From assembly GCA_019637175.1 (NCBI GenBank), contig JAHBWD010000002.1:186001-250000 (forward strand): a stretch of DNA of 64,000 nt, read 5' to 3'. A program made the position numbers and the translations under genes. This DNA comes from Labilithrix sp. GTDB lineage: Bacteria > Myxococcota_A > Polyangia > Polyangiales > Polyangiaceae. Below are positions 17,297 to 25,240 of this stretch, in pieces. Below the pieces are notes generated by a model that was not told the DNA's origin, ran no database searches, and worked only from the letters and a program-made list of their open reading frames with translations. Each line of letters begins with the position of its first letter. The first letter of the stretch is position 1.

Positions 17297-18211
17297 ATGC
17301 ATATCCCGTGGGACGCGATGCAGCTCTTCCTCGCGGTGGCCGAAGCGCGAAGCGTCACGGCCGCGGCGCGCCTCCTCCACATCACGCAGCCGACGGCGAG
17401 CCGGCGCCTGTCGCAGCTCGAGTCGACCCTCGGCGAGCGGCTCTTCGTGAGGAGCGTCGAGGGCGTCGCGCCGACGCCCTTCGGCGAGCGCATGATCGAG
17501 CCCTTGCGCCGCATGGCGGAGTGGGCGGGCGAGGTCGACCGCGCCGGCGCGCGCACCGAGACGGCGCCCAGCGGGATCGTCCGGGTCACGGCGGCGCCTG
17601 GCGTCGCGTTCGAGCTCCTCGCGCCGTTCGCGGCGTGGCTGCGCGGCAAGCTCCCGGACGTTCGTCTCGAGGTCGTCTCGTCCGTGAGCTACGTCGATCT
17701 CGTCCGCCGCGAGGCCGACCTCGCGCTCCGCCTCGGCCCGCCCACGAGATCGAAGGAGCTCGTCACGCTCGCGTCGCTCGAGCACACCGTCGCGGCGTTC
17801 GGGTCGCCGGCGTACGCGAAGACGTTGCCGAAGAAGCCTCGGCTCGCCGACGTCGCGTGGATCGGTTGGGCGCCGCCGCTCGAGCACCTCCCGCCGAACC
17901 CCGAGCTCACCCAGATGATCCCCGGCTTTCGTCCGGTGTTCGCGTCCGACGACTTCCTCGTGCAGCTCCGCGCGGCCCAGGCCGGCATCGGCGCGATCTT
18001 CCTCGGCCGCGCGCGCCATCGCTTCTCGGAGGACTCGCTCGTGGAGCTCGACGTCGACGTGGGCGAGCTCCGGCGATCGATCCATCTCGTGTGCGCCAAG
18101 ACCGCGCTCGACATTCCGCGCGTGCGCGCCGTGGCCGATCTGCTGGTCGCCGAGCTCGAACGGGCGCGCGAGCCGACGCGGGCGCGCGCCAAGCGAGCGA
18201 TCAGTGGTTGA
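17297..18211 (+). CDS. LysR-family transcriptional regulator
   Basis: A 304-residue protein with an N-terminal winged helix-turn-helix (AAARLLHITQPTASRRLSQL, residues about 20-42) and a LysR substrate-binding domain (about 90-290). The unusually direct DNA-recognition helix with TASRR is like regulators of the small-gene BlaA/ArgP-like subgroup; no effector can be named. It is transcribed divergently from the metallohydrolase, the classic arrangement for a LysR protein and its target, with a palindrome between. It ends 3 nt from the convergent phosphofructokinase gene. Confidence 0.93.
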   Translation: MHIPWDAMQLFLAVAEARSVTAAARLLHITQPTASRRLSQLESTLGERLFVRSVEGVAPTPFGERMIEPLRRMAEWAGEVDRAGARTETAPSGIVRVTAAPGVAFELLAPFAAWLRGKLPDVRLEVVSSVSYVDLVRREADLALRLGPPTRSKELVTLASLEHTVAAFGSPAYAKTLPKKPRLADVAWIGWAPPLEHLPPNPELTQMIPGFRPVFASDDFLVQLRAAQAGIGAIFLGRARHRFSEDSLVELDVDVGELRRSIHLVCAKTALDIPRVRAVADLLVAELERAREPTRARAKRAISG

Positions 18212-18214
18212 GGC

Positions 18215-19507
18215 TCACTCGCCCGGCGCGGCGGCCTTGAACGGCGCGACCGACATGCGCGTCTCGTCGTCGACGAGGTAGCCGAAGCGCGCCCTGAACT
18301 CCGCGGGCTTCATGTTCGCCGCCTGCGCGAGGTGCGCGAGCTCGACGCGATCTTCCAGATCTTGCTGGCGCAGGCGGAGCATGTAGCTCCGCGCGATCTT
18401 GTAGCGATCGGAGGTCACGTCGACCATGCGGACGCGCATGCGCCCGGTGACCGGATCCATGATCTGCGAGAAGGGCACGGGGACGAAGCGGCCGCGCTGG
18501 ATGCTGATGAGCGCCTGGTCGCCGCCGTCGATCGCGTGCTTGGCGGCGCAGTAGCCGAGATCGCGCGTGTACTCCATGTCGAAGGGGATCGGATCGGCGC
18601 AGCGGACCTCGTAGCCGATGTTCTTCGACACGATCGTGGTCTTGATCCGCATCTGCGCGAGCTGCTTCTGCACCTCGGCCTTCACGATGTTGCCGAAGTC
18701 GACCTCGGCGATGCGGATGTGGCCGTGGGCGTCGCGCTCGACGCCTTCGAGACCTTCGATGTCGCTCGCGCGGACGTGCTCGACGAGCCCCTCGGCGAGC
18801 ACGGCGACGCCGTCGGTGCGTCCCTGCGAGAGGCGCTTGATGATCGCGCCCGTGAGGGTGTCGACGATCTTCGCGAGCGGCACCGGGTGCTCGTACTCCT
18901 CGGAGACGAGCGTGAGCGTCGCGCCCGCGGCCTTGCCGATCCCGAGCGCGAGGTGGCCGGCCTTCCGTCCCATCGCGACGACGAAGTACCAGCGCGAGGT
19001 CGTCTTCGCGTCGACCATGAGGTTCTTCACGATCTCGACGCCGATGTGGCGAGCCGTCTGGAAGCCGAAGGTGTAGACGTCTTGCGGCAGATCGAGATCG
19101 TTGTCGATCGTCTTCGGCACGTGGACGACGCGGAGGCGCCCCTTCGACGCCTTCGCGAGCGACGACGCGCTGAAGCACGTGTCGTCGCCGCCGATCGTGA
19201 CGAGCATGCCGACGCCGAGCCGGTCGAGCGTGTCGACGCATCGCGACAAGAGCTCGGGGCTCTTCGTCGGGTTCGCGCGCGAGATGCCGAGCATCGATCC
19301 GCCGCGGAAGTGGATACGGCTCGTGTCGGCGATCGAGAGGGGGCTCACGCGCGAGGTGTCTCCCTCGATGAGCCACTTGAAGCCGTCTTGGATGCCGAGC
19401 ACCTCGACGCCGGAGAGCGACGCGCGAATGGTCGCGGCGCCGATCACGCTGTTGATGCCCGGGGCGGGTCCGCCGCCGACGAGGATGGCGAGCTTGTCGT
19501 TGGTCAT
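18215..19507 (-). CDS. 6-phosphofructokinase, probably PPi-dependent
   Basis: A 430-residue member of the PFK family, group II-like length. It opens with LVGGGPAPGINSVI. The phosphoryl-donor motif reads GGDDT (106-110) rather than GGDGS, and the catalytic loop reads PKTIDND (131-137) rather than GTIDND. In characterised enzymes the Asp and Lys at those two places go with pyrophosphate as donor, so I infer diphosphate-fructose-6-phosphate 1-phosphotransferase, a reversible glycolytic step. Start ATG 19507 has only a weak GTGAG before it. It is divergent from an aldo/keto reductase across a gap with a perfect palindrome. Confidence 0.92.
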   Translation of the reverse strand: MTNDKLAILVGGGPAPGINSVIGAATIRASLSGVEVLGIQDGFKWLIEGDTSRVSPLSIADTSRIHFRGGSMLGISRANPTKSPELLSRCVDTLDRLGVGMLVTIGGDDTCFSASSLAKASKGRLRVVHVPKTIDNDLDLPQDVYTFGFQTARHIGVEIVKNLMVDAKTTSRWYFVVAMGRKAGHLALGIGKAAGATLTLVSEEYEHPVPLAKIVDTLTGAIIKRLSQGRTDGVAVLAEGLVEHVRASDIEGLEGVERDAHGHIRIAEVDFGNIVKAEVQKQLAQMRIKTTIVSKNIGYEVRCADPIPFDMEYTRDLGYCAAKHAIDGGDQALISIQRGRFVPVPFSQIMDPVTGRMRVRMVDVTSDRYKIARSYMLRLRQQDLEDRVELAHLAQAANMKPAEFRARFGYLVDDETRMSVAPFKAAAPGE

Positions 19508-19585
19508 GGTCTCACGGCGCTCATGGGGCAGCTTACTGGGGAGAGGCTACAGGCTCGAACGGCCCCGCGAATGCGACAACCGTAG

Positions 19586-19607
19586 CGTAACTCATTAATG
19601 AGTTACG
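19586..19607. promoter_or_regulatory. Perfect 22-bp palindrome, probable operator
   Basis: CGTAACTC followed by ATTAAT and GAGTTACG is an uninterrupted self-complementary 22-mer, AT-rich in a very GC-rich genome. It lies 44 nt before the GTG start of the aldo/keto reductase and 78 nt before the phosphofructokinase start. A dimeric repressor of TetR or MarR type is the likely ligand; no such gene is adjacent. Confidence 0.7.
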
Positions 19608-19650
19608 TTCCAGGCGCCACGGTCGGTCCCGGAGGCGGTAGCCTGCCGGC

Positions 19651-20628
19651 GTGGGCGAGCTGCTGGAAACGACGCTGAAGACGCGGGGCGACGGCGAGGG
19701 GGTCAGGCTCCTCCTCGGCGCGATGAACTTCGGCCGGCGCACGCCCGAGGCCGAGTCGAAGGCCATCCTCGCGCGCGCGCTCGAGCGCGGCATCGTGCAC
19801 ATCGACACGGCCAACGCGTACGGCGACGGGGCCTCGGAGCGGATCGTCGGCGCGGCGGTGAAGTCGAAGCGCGACGAGGTGGTCCTCGCGACCAAGTGCG
19901 GCTTCGCGCGCGTCGACGGCAAGCTCGAGGGCCTCGCGCCCGCGCGCATTCGCGAGGCGTGCGACGCGAGCCTCTCTCGGCTGGGGACCGATCGCATCGA
20001 CGTCTACTACCTCCACGTCCCCGATCACGAGACCCCGATCGACGCGACGCTCGACGCCGTGTCCGCGCTGCTCGACGAGAAGAAGATCCTCTCGTGGGGC
20101 GTCTCGAACTACGCCGCGTGGCAGATCCTCGAGATGATCCACATCGCCGACGCGAGGAAGATGCCGCGGCCGGTCATCGCGCAGCAGCTCTACAACGTGC
20201 TCTTGCGGCAGCTCGACGTGGAGTACTTCGCGTTCGCGCGGCGCTACGCGATCCACACGACGGTCTACAACCCGCTCGCCGGCGGCCTTCTCGCCGGCAA
20301 GCACTTGCGTGACGGGTCGACGCAGCGCGGCTCGCGCTTCGACAAGAACCGGCTCTACCAAGGGCGCTACTTCACGGACGCGATGTTCGATCGCGTCGAC
20401 GCGCTCGCGGAGATCGCGCGCGCGGAGCGGATGAGCCTGCTCGAGCTGTCGTACGCCTGGCTCGCGGGCGCGCCCGGCGTCGACTCGATCCTGCTCGGGC
20501 CCGCGAGCGTTTCGCAGCTCGACGAGGGCATCGAGGCTTGCGCGCGCGCGATTTCGCCCGCGGTCCGCGGGCGCGTCGACGCGCTCTATCGCGGCTGGCT
20601 CGGGACCGATACGTATTACGTCCGTTGA
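19651..20628 (+). CDS. Aldo/keto reductase
   Basis: A 325-residue TIM-barrel NADPH oxidoreductase. The catalytic tetrad pieces are visible: HIDTANAYGDGASE (Asp, Tyr), ATKCGF (Lys position) and YYLHVPD (His). The downstream NADPH-binding segment SILLGPASVSQLDE is typical. It probably reduces a small carbonyl compound. The GTG start at 19651 is the only one that keeps the first strand; GGAGG lies somewhat far upstream. The stop overlaps the ATG of the next gene as TGATG, so the two are an operon, possibly controlled by the palindrome at 19586. Confidence 0.93.
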   Translation: MGELLETTLKTRGDGEGVRLLLGAMNFGRRTPEAESKAILARALERGIVHIDTANAYGDGASERIVGAAVKSKRDEVVLATKCGFARVDGKLEGLAPARIREACDASLSRLGTDRIDVYYLHVPDHETPIDATLDAVSALLDEKKILSWGVSNYAAWQILEMIHIADARKMPRPVIAQQLYNVLLRQLDVEYFAFARRYAIHTTVYNPLAGGLLAGKHLRDGSTQRGSRFDKNRLYQGRYFTDAMFDRVDALAEIARAERMSLLELSYAWLAGAPGVDSILLGPASVSQLDEGIEACARAISPAVRGRVDALYRGWLGTDTYYVR

Positions 20629-21386
20629 TGAACGCTCGGATCGAAGACGCGATCGCGCACTATCGCGCGAACGGCTGGGCGCGCCTCGGCAAGATCGCCG
20701 ACGACACGACCGTCGCCGCGCTCCGCGATCGCGCCGACGCGATCATGCTCGGCGAGGTGACCTACGACGGGCTCTTCTTCCAGCACGACTCGGAGACCGG
20801 CCGCTACGAAGATCTCGCGTACGGCGAGGGCTGGAAGGGGCCTTCGCTCGCGTACCGCAAGGTGGAGAAGCTCGAGAAGGATCCGCTCTTCTGGGCTTGG
20901 ATCCAGAACGATCTGTTTCGTCGCGTGGCTTCGTTCGTCTACCCCGGAGGCGTCGCGCTCTACCGCGCGTTCTTGATGAACAAGCACGCCGGCGGCGGGT
21001 CGAACCTCCCGTGGCACCAGGACGGCGGAGAGTTCTGGGGGCTCGACCGAGATCCCGTCCTCCAGATCTGGACGGCGCTCGACGACGCCCCTCTCGACGG
21101 CGGCTGCCTCGAGGTGGTGTCCGGAACGCACGCCGCGGGGCTCGCGACCCCGCTCGGCGGGGTCGTCCCCGACAATCACGTCGAGGCCGGCCGTGCCGAG
21201 TCGCGGGCCGAGCGCCTGCCGGCGATCGCGGGCGAGGTCATCCTCGTGCACAACCACCTGTGGCATCGATCCGGCCGCACGCTGACGGGCAAGCCCAGGC
21301 GTGCGCTGAGCGTGTGCTACATGGACGCGGCGACGCAGTGCCGACGCCGAAAGCGCGCGCCGCGGTCGTTCCTGCGCGTCTGGTGA
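20628..21386 (+). CDS. Phytanoyl-CoA dioxygenase (PhyH) family Fe(II)/2-oxoglutarate oxygenase
   Basis: A 252-residue protein with the double-stranded beta-helix iron facial triad: H and D in LPWHQDGGEF and the distal His in HNHLWHRSG, followed by the 2-oxoglutarate-binding Arg region (KPRRALSV). Such enzymes hydroxylate diverse small molecules with oxygen and 2-oxoglutarate. Coupled to the aldo/keto reductase by a 1-nt overlap, it probably acts in the same short pathway, perhaps a secondary metabolite modification; no substrate can be read. Confidence 0.88.
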   Translation: MNARIEDAIAHYRANGWARLGKIADDTTVAALRDRADAIMLGEVTYDGLFFQHDSETGRYEDLAYGEGWKGPSLAYRKVEKLEKDPLFWAWIQNDLFRRVASFVYPGGVALYRAFLMNKHAGGGSNLPWHQDGGEFWGLDRDPVLQIWTALDDAPLDGGCLEVVSGTHAAGLATPLGGVVPDNHVEAGRAESRAERLPAIAGEVILVHNHLWHRSGRTLTGKPRRALSVCYMDAATQCRRRKRAPRSFLRVW

Positions 21387-21456
21387 GCGGGCTCGGGCGC
21401 CGCGTCTTTTCGAGGTTTTTCCGCGCGGCCGCCGCACATGGTACGCTTTCGAAACG

Positions 21457-22218
21457 GTGAGCCGCGGTCGCATTCTCGTGATCGAAGGCGACGAGTGGAT
21501 GGGTCCTCTGCTCGCGCGCGAACTCAAGGAGAAGAGCTTCGAGGTCGACGTCTGCGCGGAGGCGCGCGAAGGCTTCCAGAAGGCGTGCGAGACGATGCCC
21601 GACTGCGTCGTGTGCAGCGTCGATCTGCCCGACATCGACGGCTTCTGGGTCGCGCGGCGGATGCGCACCGAGGGCGGCACGGTCGCGAAGACGCCCATCG
21701 TCTTGCTGGGCGATCTCGCCGACAAGGAAGCGCGCATCCAGGGCCTCCAAGTCGGCGCCGACGTGGTGCTCGAGCGGCCGGTGACGAACGCCGAGATCGT
21801 CGCGCAGGTCGAGGCGCTCATCGCGATGGCGCGGCGCATGTCGCGGTCCGCGACCGACGCTCCCGACGAGCAGGCGCCTTCGCTCGCGGCCGCGTTCCGC
21901 GGCGATTTGTCGACGTTCCCGCTCGCGAGCGTGTTGATGATGCTCGAGATGGAGCGACGCACGGGCACCCTCGAAGTGCTCGCAGGATCGGGGCAGCGCG
22001 CGCTCCTCACGCTGACGAGCGGGCTCTTCGGCAACACCGAGGTCAACGACAACCCGCGCCCGGCGCTGGACGTGCTCCGCGAAGTGCTCTCGTGGCGGAC
22101 CGGCCGCTTCGCGTTCCGCCCGCGCGACGTCGGGTCGATGCCGCCGCCGCGCGGTTCGGTCGGCGCGCTCGTGCTCGAGGCGATGCGCCTCGAAGACGAG
22201 CGAAACGCGGCTTCCTGA
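21457..22218 (+). CDS. Response regulator with degenerate receiver and DUF4388 domain
   Basis: It has 253 residues. The receiver domain (about 5-125) keeps acidic residues (IEGDEW) and the acceptor Asp in SVDLPDIDGF, but the conserved Lys is replaced by Arg (LERPVT), so phosphorylation may be weak. Residues about 145-240 form a DUF4388 (PATAN-like) domain, opening FRGDLSTFPLASVLMMLEM, which is common in myxobacterial and cyanobacterial regulators. The start is GTG 21457. It stands alone and is convergent with the LivH gene across a hairpin-repeat region. Confidence 0.85.
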   Translation: MSRGRILVIEGDEWMGPLLARELKEKSFEVDVCAEAREGFQKACETMPDCVVCSVDLPDIDGFWVARRMRTEGGTVAKTPIVLLGDLADKEARIQGLQVGADVVLERPVTNAEIVAQVEALIAMARRMSRSATDAPDEQAPSLAAAFRGDLSTFPLASVLMMLEMERRTGTLEVLAGSGQRALLTLTSGLFGNTEVNDNPRPALDVLREVLSWRTGRFAFRPRDVGSMPPPRGSVGALVLEAMRLEDERNAAS

Positions 22219-22221
22219 GCG

Positions 22222-22337
22222 CTCGTCAGCGTGCTGACGAGCGTACTTGCGCCAGCGCTGTTCGTCAGCGTGCTGACGAGCCTAGCCCTGTTCGTCAGCG
22301 TGCTAACGAACTGCGCGTTCGTCAGCGTGCTGACAAG
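22222..22337. repeat. Cluster of four short inverted repeats (TTCGTCAGC-GT-GCTGACGAG type)
   Basis: Four 20-bp units stand at 22222-22241, 22261-22280, 22291-22310 and 22318-22337. Each is two 9-bp arms around a GT, giving tight hairpins; the first has perfect arms and the others differ at one or two positions. Spacing between starts falls from 39 to 30 to 27 nt. They lie in the gap between convergent genes, so transcription termination or a REP-like element is possible. The open frame crossing them reads a repeated VSVLTS and is not credible as a gene. Confidence 0.8.
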
Positions 22338-22389
22338 CTGCGAACCCGACTTGCGCCAGCACACGTGCGTCGTTGCGACGCTTGGACCG

Positions 22390-22415
22390 AGCCGCGCGGC
22401 AAAGCCCGCGCGGCT
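22390..22415. terminator. GC-rich hairpin after livH
   Basis: A perfect 10-bp stem (AGCCGCGCGG with CCGCGCGGCT) around a 6-nt loop ends 1 nt beyond the LivH stop codon. No T-run follows on either strand, so it may stabilise mRNA 3' ends or act with Rho. Confidence 0.5.
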
Positions 22416-22416
22416 G

Positions 22417-23322
22417 TCAGACCTTCTCCGCGCGCGTCGAGCCGAGGAGGCCCGCCGGGCGAACGAGCAGCACGATGATGAGCACAAGGAAGACGAGGAC
22501 GTCGACGCCGCCGGAGTAGTCGGTCAGCTTCACGAGCTCGCCGATGACGCCGATGAGCAGGCCGCCCAGCATCGCGCCGGTGATGCTGCCGATGCCGCCG
22601 AGCACCGCGGCGACGAACGCGCGCGTGCCGATGATCACGCCCATCGTCGGGTACACCTGCGACTGGTCGAGGCAGTAGAGGACCGCGCCGAGCGCCGCGA
22701 GCGACGAGCCGAGCGCGAACGTCATCGAGATGACGCGTGAGGTGCGGATGCCCATCAGGCGCGCGGCCTCTTCGTTGGCGCTGAGCGCGCGCATCGCCTT
22801 GCCGAACCACGTGCGCTTGACGATCAGCTCGAGCACGATCATGACGAGCACGGTCGTGATCAGGATGACGACGCGCGACGTGCTCAACGTGAAGCCGGGG
22901 AGCGCCACCGTGCCCGTCATGAGCTGCGGATACGGGCGAAAGCGCGCCGTGAAGAGCAGCTGCGCGAGGTTCTGGAGGAGCACCGACATCCCGAGCGCCG
23001 TCACGAGCGGCGTGATGCGCAGCAGCGCGCCTCGACCTCGCCCGCGGAGCGGCCGGTACGCGACGCGCTCGACGAGGATGCCCACGATCGCCGCCGCGCC
23101 CATCGCCATCAGCGTGCCCGCGACGCCGGCGACGAGCGGGCTCGAGCTCCCGAGCAGCCACGTGATGAGGAAGAGCCCGAAGTACGCCGCCATCATGAAG
23201 ACTTCGCTGTGCGCGAAGTTGATGAGCTTCAAGACGCCGTAGACCATCGTGTAGCCGAGGGCCACGAGCGCGATCATCGCGCCCTGCGCAACTCCGGTGA
23301 TGAGCGCCTCGAGGATCTTCAT
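22417..23322 (-). CDS. Branched-chain amino acid ABC transporter permease, LivH type
   Basis: A 301-residue membrane protein with about eight hydrophobic helices, starting with ALITGVAQGAMIALVALGYT and including NFAHSEVFMMAAY, EEAARLMGI and GSITGAMLGGLLIGV, all hallmarks of the LivH/BPD_transp_2 family. It forms the inner-membrane channel for branched-chain amino acids or related solutes such as urea. It follows the substrate-binding protein gene by 7 nt. The LivM, LivG and LivF partners are not in the window, so the complete transporter must be encoded elsewhere. Confidence 0.95.
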   Translation of the reverse strand: MKILEALITGVAQGAMIALVALGYTMVYGVLKLINFAHSEVFMMAAYFGLFLITWLLGSSSPLVAGVAGTLMAMGAAAIVGILVERVAYRPLRGRGRGALLRITPLVTALGMSVLLQNLAQLLFTARFRPYPQLMTGTVALPGFTLSTSRVVILITTVLVMIVLELIVKRTWFGKAMRALSANEEAARLMGIRTSRVISMTFALGSSLAALGAVLYCLDQSQVYPTMGVIIGTRAFVAAVLGGIGSITGAMLGGLLIGVIGELVKLTDYSGGVDVLVFLVLIIVLLVRPAGLLGSTRAEKV

Positions 23323-23329
23323 CCGACGT

Positions 23330-24475
23330 TCAGTGCGCCATCACTTGCGTCGCGTACACGAACTTCTTGCCCTTGATCTGCACGACCACGATGGGCTTGT
23401 TCGCGTTGCGATCGGCGTCCATCGACATCGTGCCGGTCGCGCCCTGGAAGTCTTTCGTCTCCGCGAGCGCCTTGCGGATCGCTTCGGGCGTCACCTCGGT
23501 CGCGCGGCCGATCGCGTCGAAGAGGAGCATCGCCGCGTCGTAGCCCTGCGCGCTGAGGCTCGAGGGCTCGTGCTTGTACTTTCCCTGGAACGCGGCGAGG
23601 AACTTCTTCGAGTTCGGCCACGGCACGTCGGGCGCGTAGTGGTTCGTGAAGTACGCGCCCTCGAGCTCGGCGCCGGCGCCCTCGATGAGGTTCGCCGAGT
23701 CCCAGCCGTCGCCGCCGACGAAGCGCGATCCGTCGAGGCCGACCTGCTTGGCCTGGCGCGCGATCTGGACCATCTCGTTGTAGTAGTTCGGAACGAAGAT
23801 GACCTCGGGGCCCGCCGCCTTGAGCTCGTTCAGATACGTCGTGTAGTTGGTTTCGCCCTTCTGGTAGCCCTTGTCGACGACGATCTCGCCGCCGAGCTTC
23901 TTGAACTCGTCTTTGAAGCTCCTGGCGAGACCCGACGAGTACGTGTCTTGCGCGGCGTAGAAGACGCCGACCTTGTTCTTCTTCATCTCGTTCTTGACGA
24001 ACTTCGCCGCGACCTCGCCCTGCGCGTCGTCGGTGAAGCACGTGCGGAACACCCACTCGCGGCCCTTCGTGACTTCGACGGCGGTCGACGACGGCGTCAC
24101 CATCGGCACCTTGCTCGTGTTGGCGATGAGGCCGCCGGCGAGCGAGCGGCTCGACGCGACCTCGCCGAGGATGGCGACGACCTTGTCGCGATCGATGAGC
24201 TGGCGGACCTTCTGCGAGGCCTCCTGCGTCGTCGACTTGTCGTCTTCGTAGAGGACCTTCACCTTGCGGCCCTTGATGCCGCCGGCCGCGTTCGTTTCCT
24301 CGACCGCGAGCTCGATGCCGTCACGCGTGTCGGTGCCGAACGTCGAGTCGGATCCGGACAGCGAGAGATACGCGCCGACGGGGATCTCGTCGGACTTCTT
24401 GCCGCACCCGCTCGAGGCGAGCGCGAGGACGAAGAGCGAGGTGAGGCCAGCCGTGAAGAGACGCCGCGTCAGCAT
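23330..24475 (-). CDS. ABC transporter substrate-binding lipoprotein, LivK/Peripla_BP_6 type
   Basis: A 381-residue lipoprotein with signal ending ASSGC-GK. The mature part is a two-lobed type I periplasmic binding protein: IPVGAYLSLSGSDSTFGTD at the start, GILGEVASSRS-like VVAILGEVASSRSLAG, and VPMVTPSSTAVEVT, where Ser and Thr bind the amino acid backbone in LivJ-like proteins. It captures a branched-chain amino acid or an analogue and delivers it to the LivH permease encoded next. There is no clear ribosome site before ATG 24475. Confidence 0.93.
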   Translation of the reverse strand: MLTRRLFTAGLTSLFVLALASSGCGKKSDEIPVGAYLSLSGSDSTFGTDTRDGIELAVEETNAAGGIKGRKVKVLYEDDKSTTQEASQKVRQLIDRDKVVAILGEVASSRSLAGGLIANTSKVPMVTPSSTAVEVTKGREWVFRTCFTDDAQGEVAAKFVKNEMKKNKVGVFYAAQDTYSSGLARSFKDEFKKLGGEIVVDKGYQKGETNYTTYLNELKAAGPEVIFVPNYYNEMVQIARQAKQVGLDGSRFVGGDGWDSANLIEGAGAELEGAYFTNHYAPDVPWPNSKKFLAAFQGKYKHEPSSLSAQGYDAAMLLFDAIGRATEVTPEAIRKALAETKDFQGATGTMSMDADRNANKPIVVVQIKGKKFVYATQVMAH

Positions 24476-24522
24476 GGCGGCGGCATACCATGAAGCGGGC
24501 CGAAGCGCGAAGGCCGAAGGGC

Positions 24523-25176
24523 CTATTTTCCCGCGTCCCAGAGGGCGTAAACCGCGGAGAGGCCCATCGTCAGCAGGACGACGAAGGTCGCGAGCGAGAG
24601 GCCTTCGAGCTTCCTCAACGCCCTGCGGCTCGTCACGACGCCCCAGCCCATGAGAAACGAGTGCAGGCCGTTCGCGAGGTGATAGGCGACGCCGAGGACG
24701 CCGAGCACGTAGACCACCAAGGTCGGCAGGTGGTGATGCATCTCGTGCGTGATGTCGGAGAACGGCTCGGGGCCGCCCGTCGTCAGGCGCGGACGCAGGA
24801 ACGCGAGCCAGAGATGCGCGCCGAGGAAGAGCAAGAGCCCGACCGCCGAGAGGCGCTGGAGCAGGTACTTGAGGTTGCCGTAGTACCGATACCGGAGGTT
24901 GTTCGGCTTGACCGAGAAGAGCCGGCCGACGCCCCACACGGTGTGCAGCGCGAGCGGGAGCAGCGCGACGATCGACGACGCGAAGAACCCGACCGGGTGA
25001 CCGTACTCGGTCACGTCGCGCTGCCAGGCCTCCGCGCCCTGGAACGCCGAGAGGTTGTTCCACAGGTGGTTGACCGTCCAGACGCCGAGAGGCACGACCG
25101 CGAGGAACGAGCCCAGCCTCGCGCGGAGGAAGGCACCCCTGTCGTCGGCTCTCGGCGATGCAGCGGCGGCGGACAT
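24523..25176 (-). CDS. Succinate dehydrogenase/fumarate reductase cytochrome b subunit (b558 type)
   Basis: A 217-residue membrane protein with five predicted helices: LGSFLAVVPLGVWTVNHLWN first, then ALLPLALHTVWGV, SAVGLLLFLGAHLWL, YVLGVLGVAYHLANGL and a last hydrophobic helix. Histidines inside these helices are placed for two b hemes, as in the single-subunit Bacillus/Wolinella type. It would anchor the SdhAB catalytic subunits and pass electrons to quinone. The sdhA and sdhB genes are not next to it, which is unusual. The AGGATG start has GGGAGG directly before it. Confidence 0.88.
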   Translation of the reverse strand: MSAAAASPRADDRGAFLRARLGSFLAVVPLGVWTVNHLWNNLSAFQGAEAWQRDVTEYGHPVGFFASSIVALLPLALHTVWGVGRLFSVKPNNLRYRYYGNLKYLLQRLSAVGLLLFLGAHLWLAFLRPRLTTGGPEPFSDITHEMHHHLPTLVVYVLGVLGVAYHLANGLHSFLMGWGVVTSRRALRKLEGLSLATFVVLLTMGLSAVYALWDAGK

Positions 25177-25240
25177 CCTCCCAAGGCTCTAAGGGAAGGT
25201 GACGCCTTTTGACAAGGGCGGATACGCTCTCGGCGGGCGA

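Noticed and set aside
22231..22740. Plus-strand frame with repeated VSVLTS
   Set aside because: The peptide repeat merely reflects the palindromic DNA repeats, and the rest is antisense to livH.
22417..24475. Complete branched-chain amino acid ABC operon
   Set aside because: Only the binding protein and LivH permease are present; no ATPase or LivM frame lies on either side.
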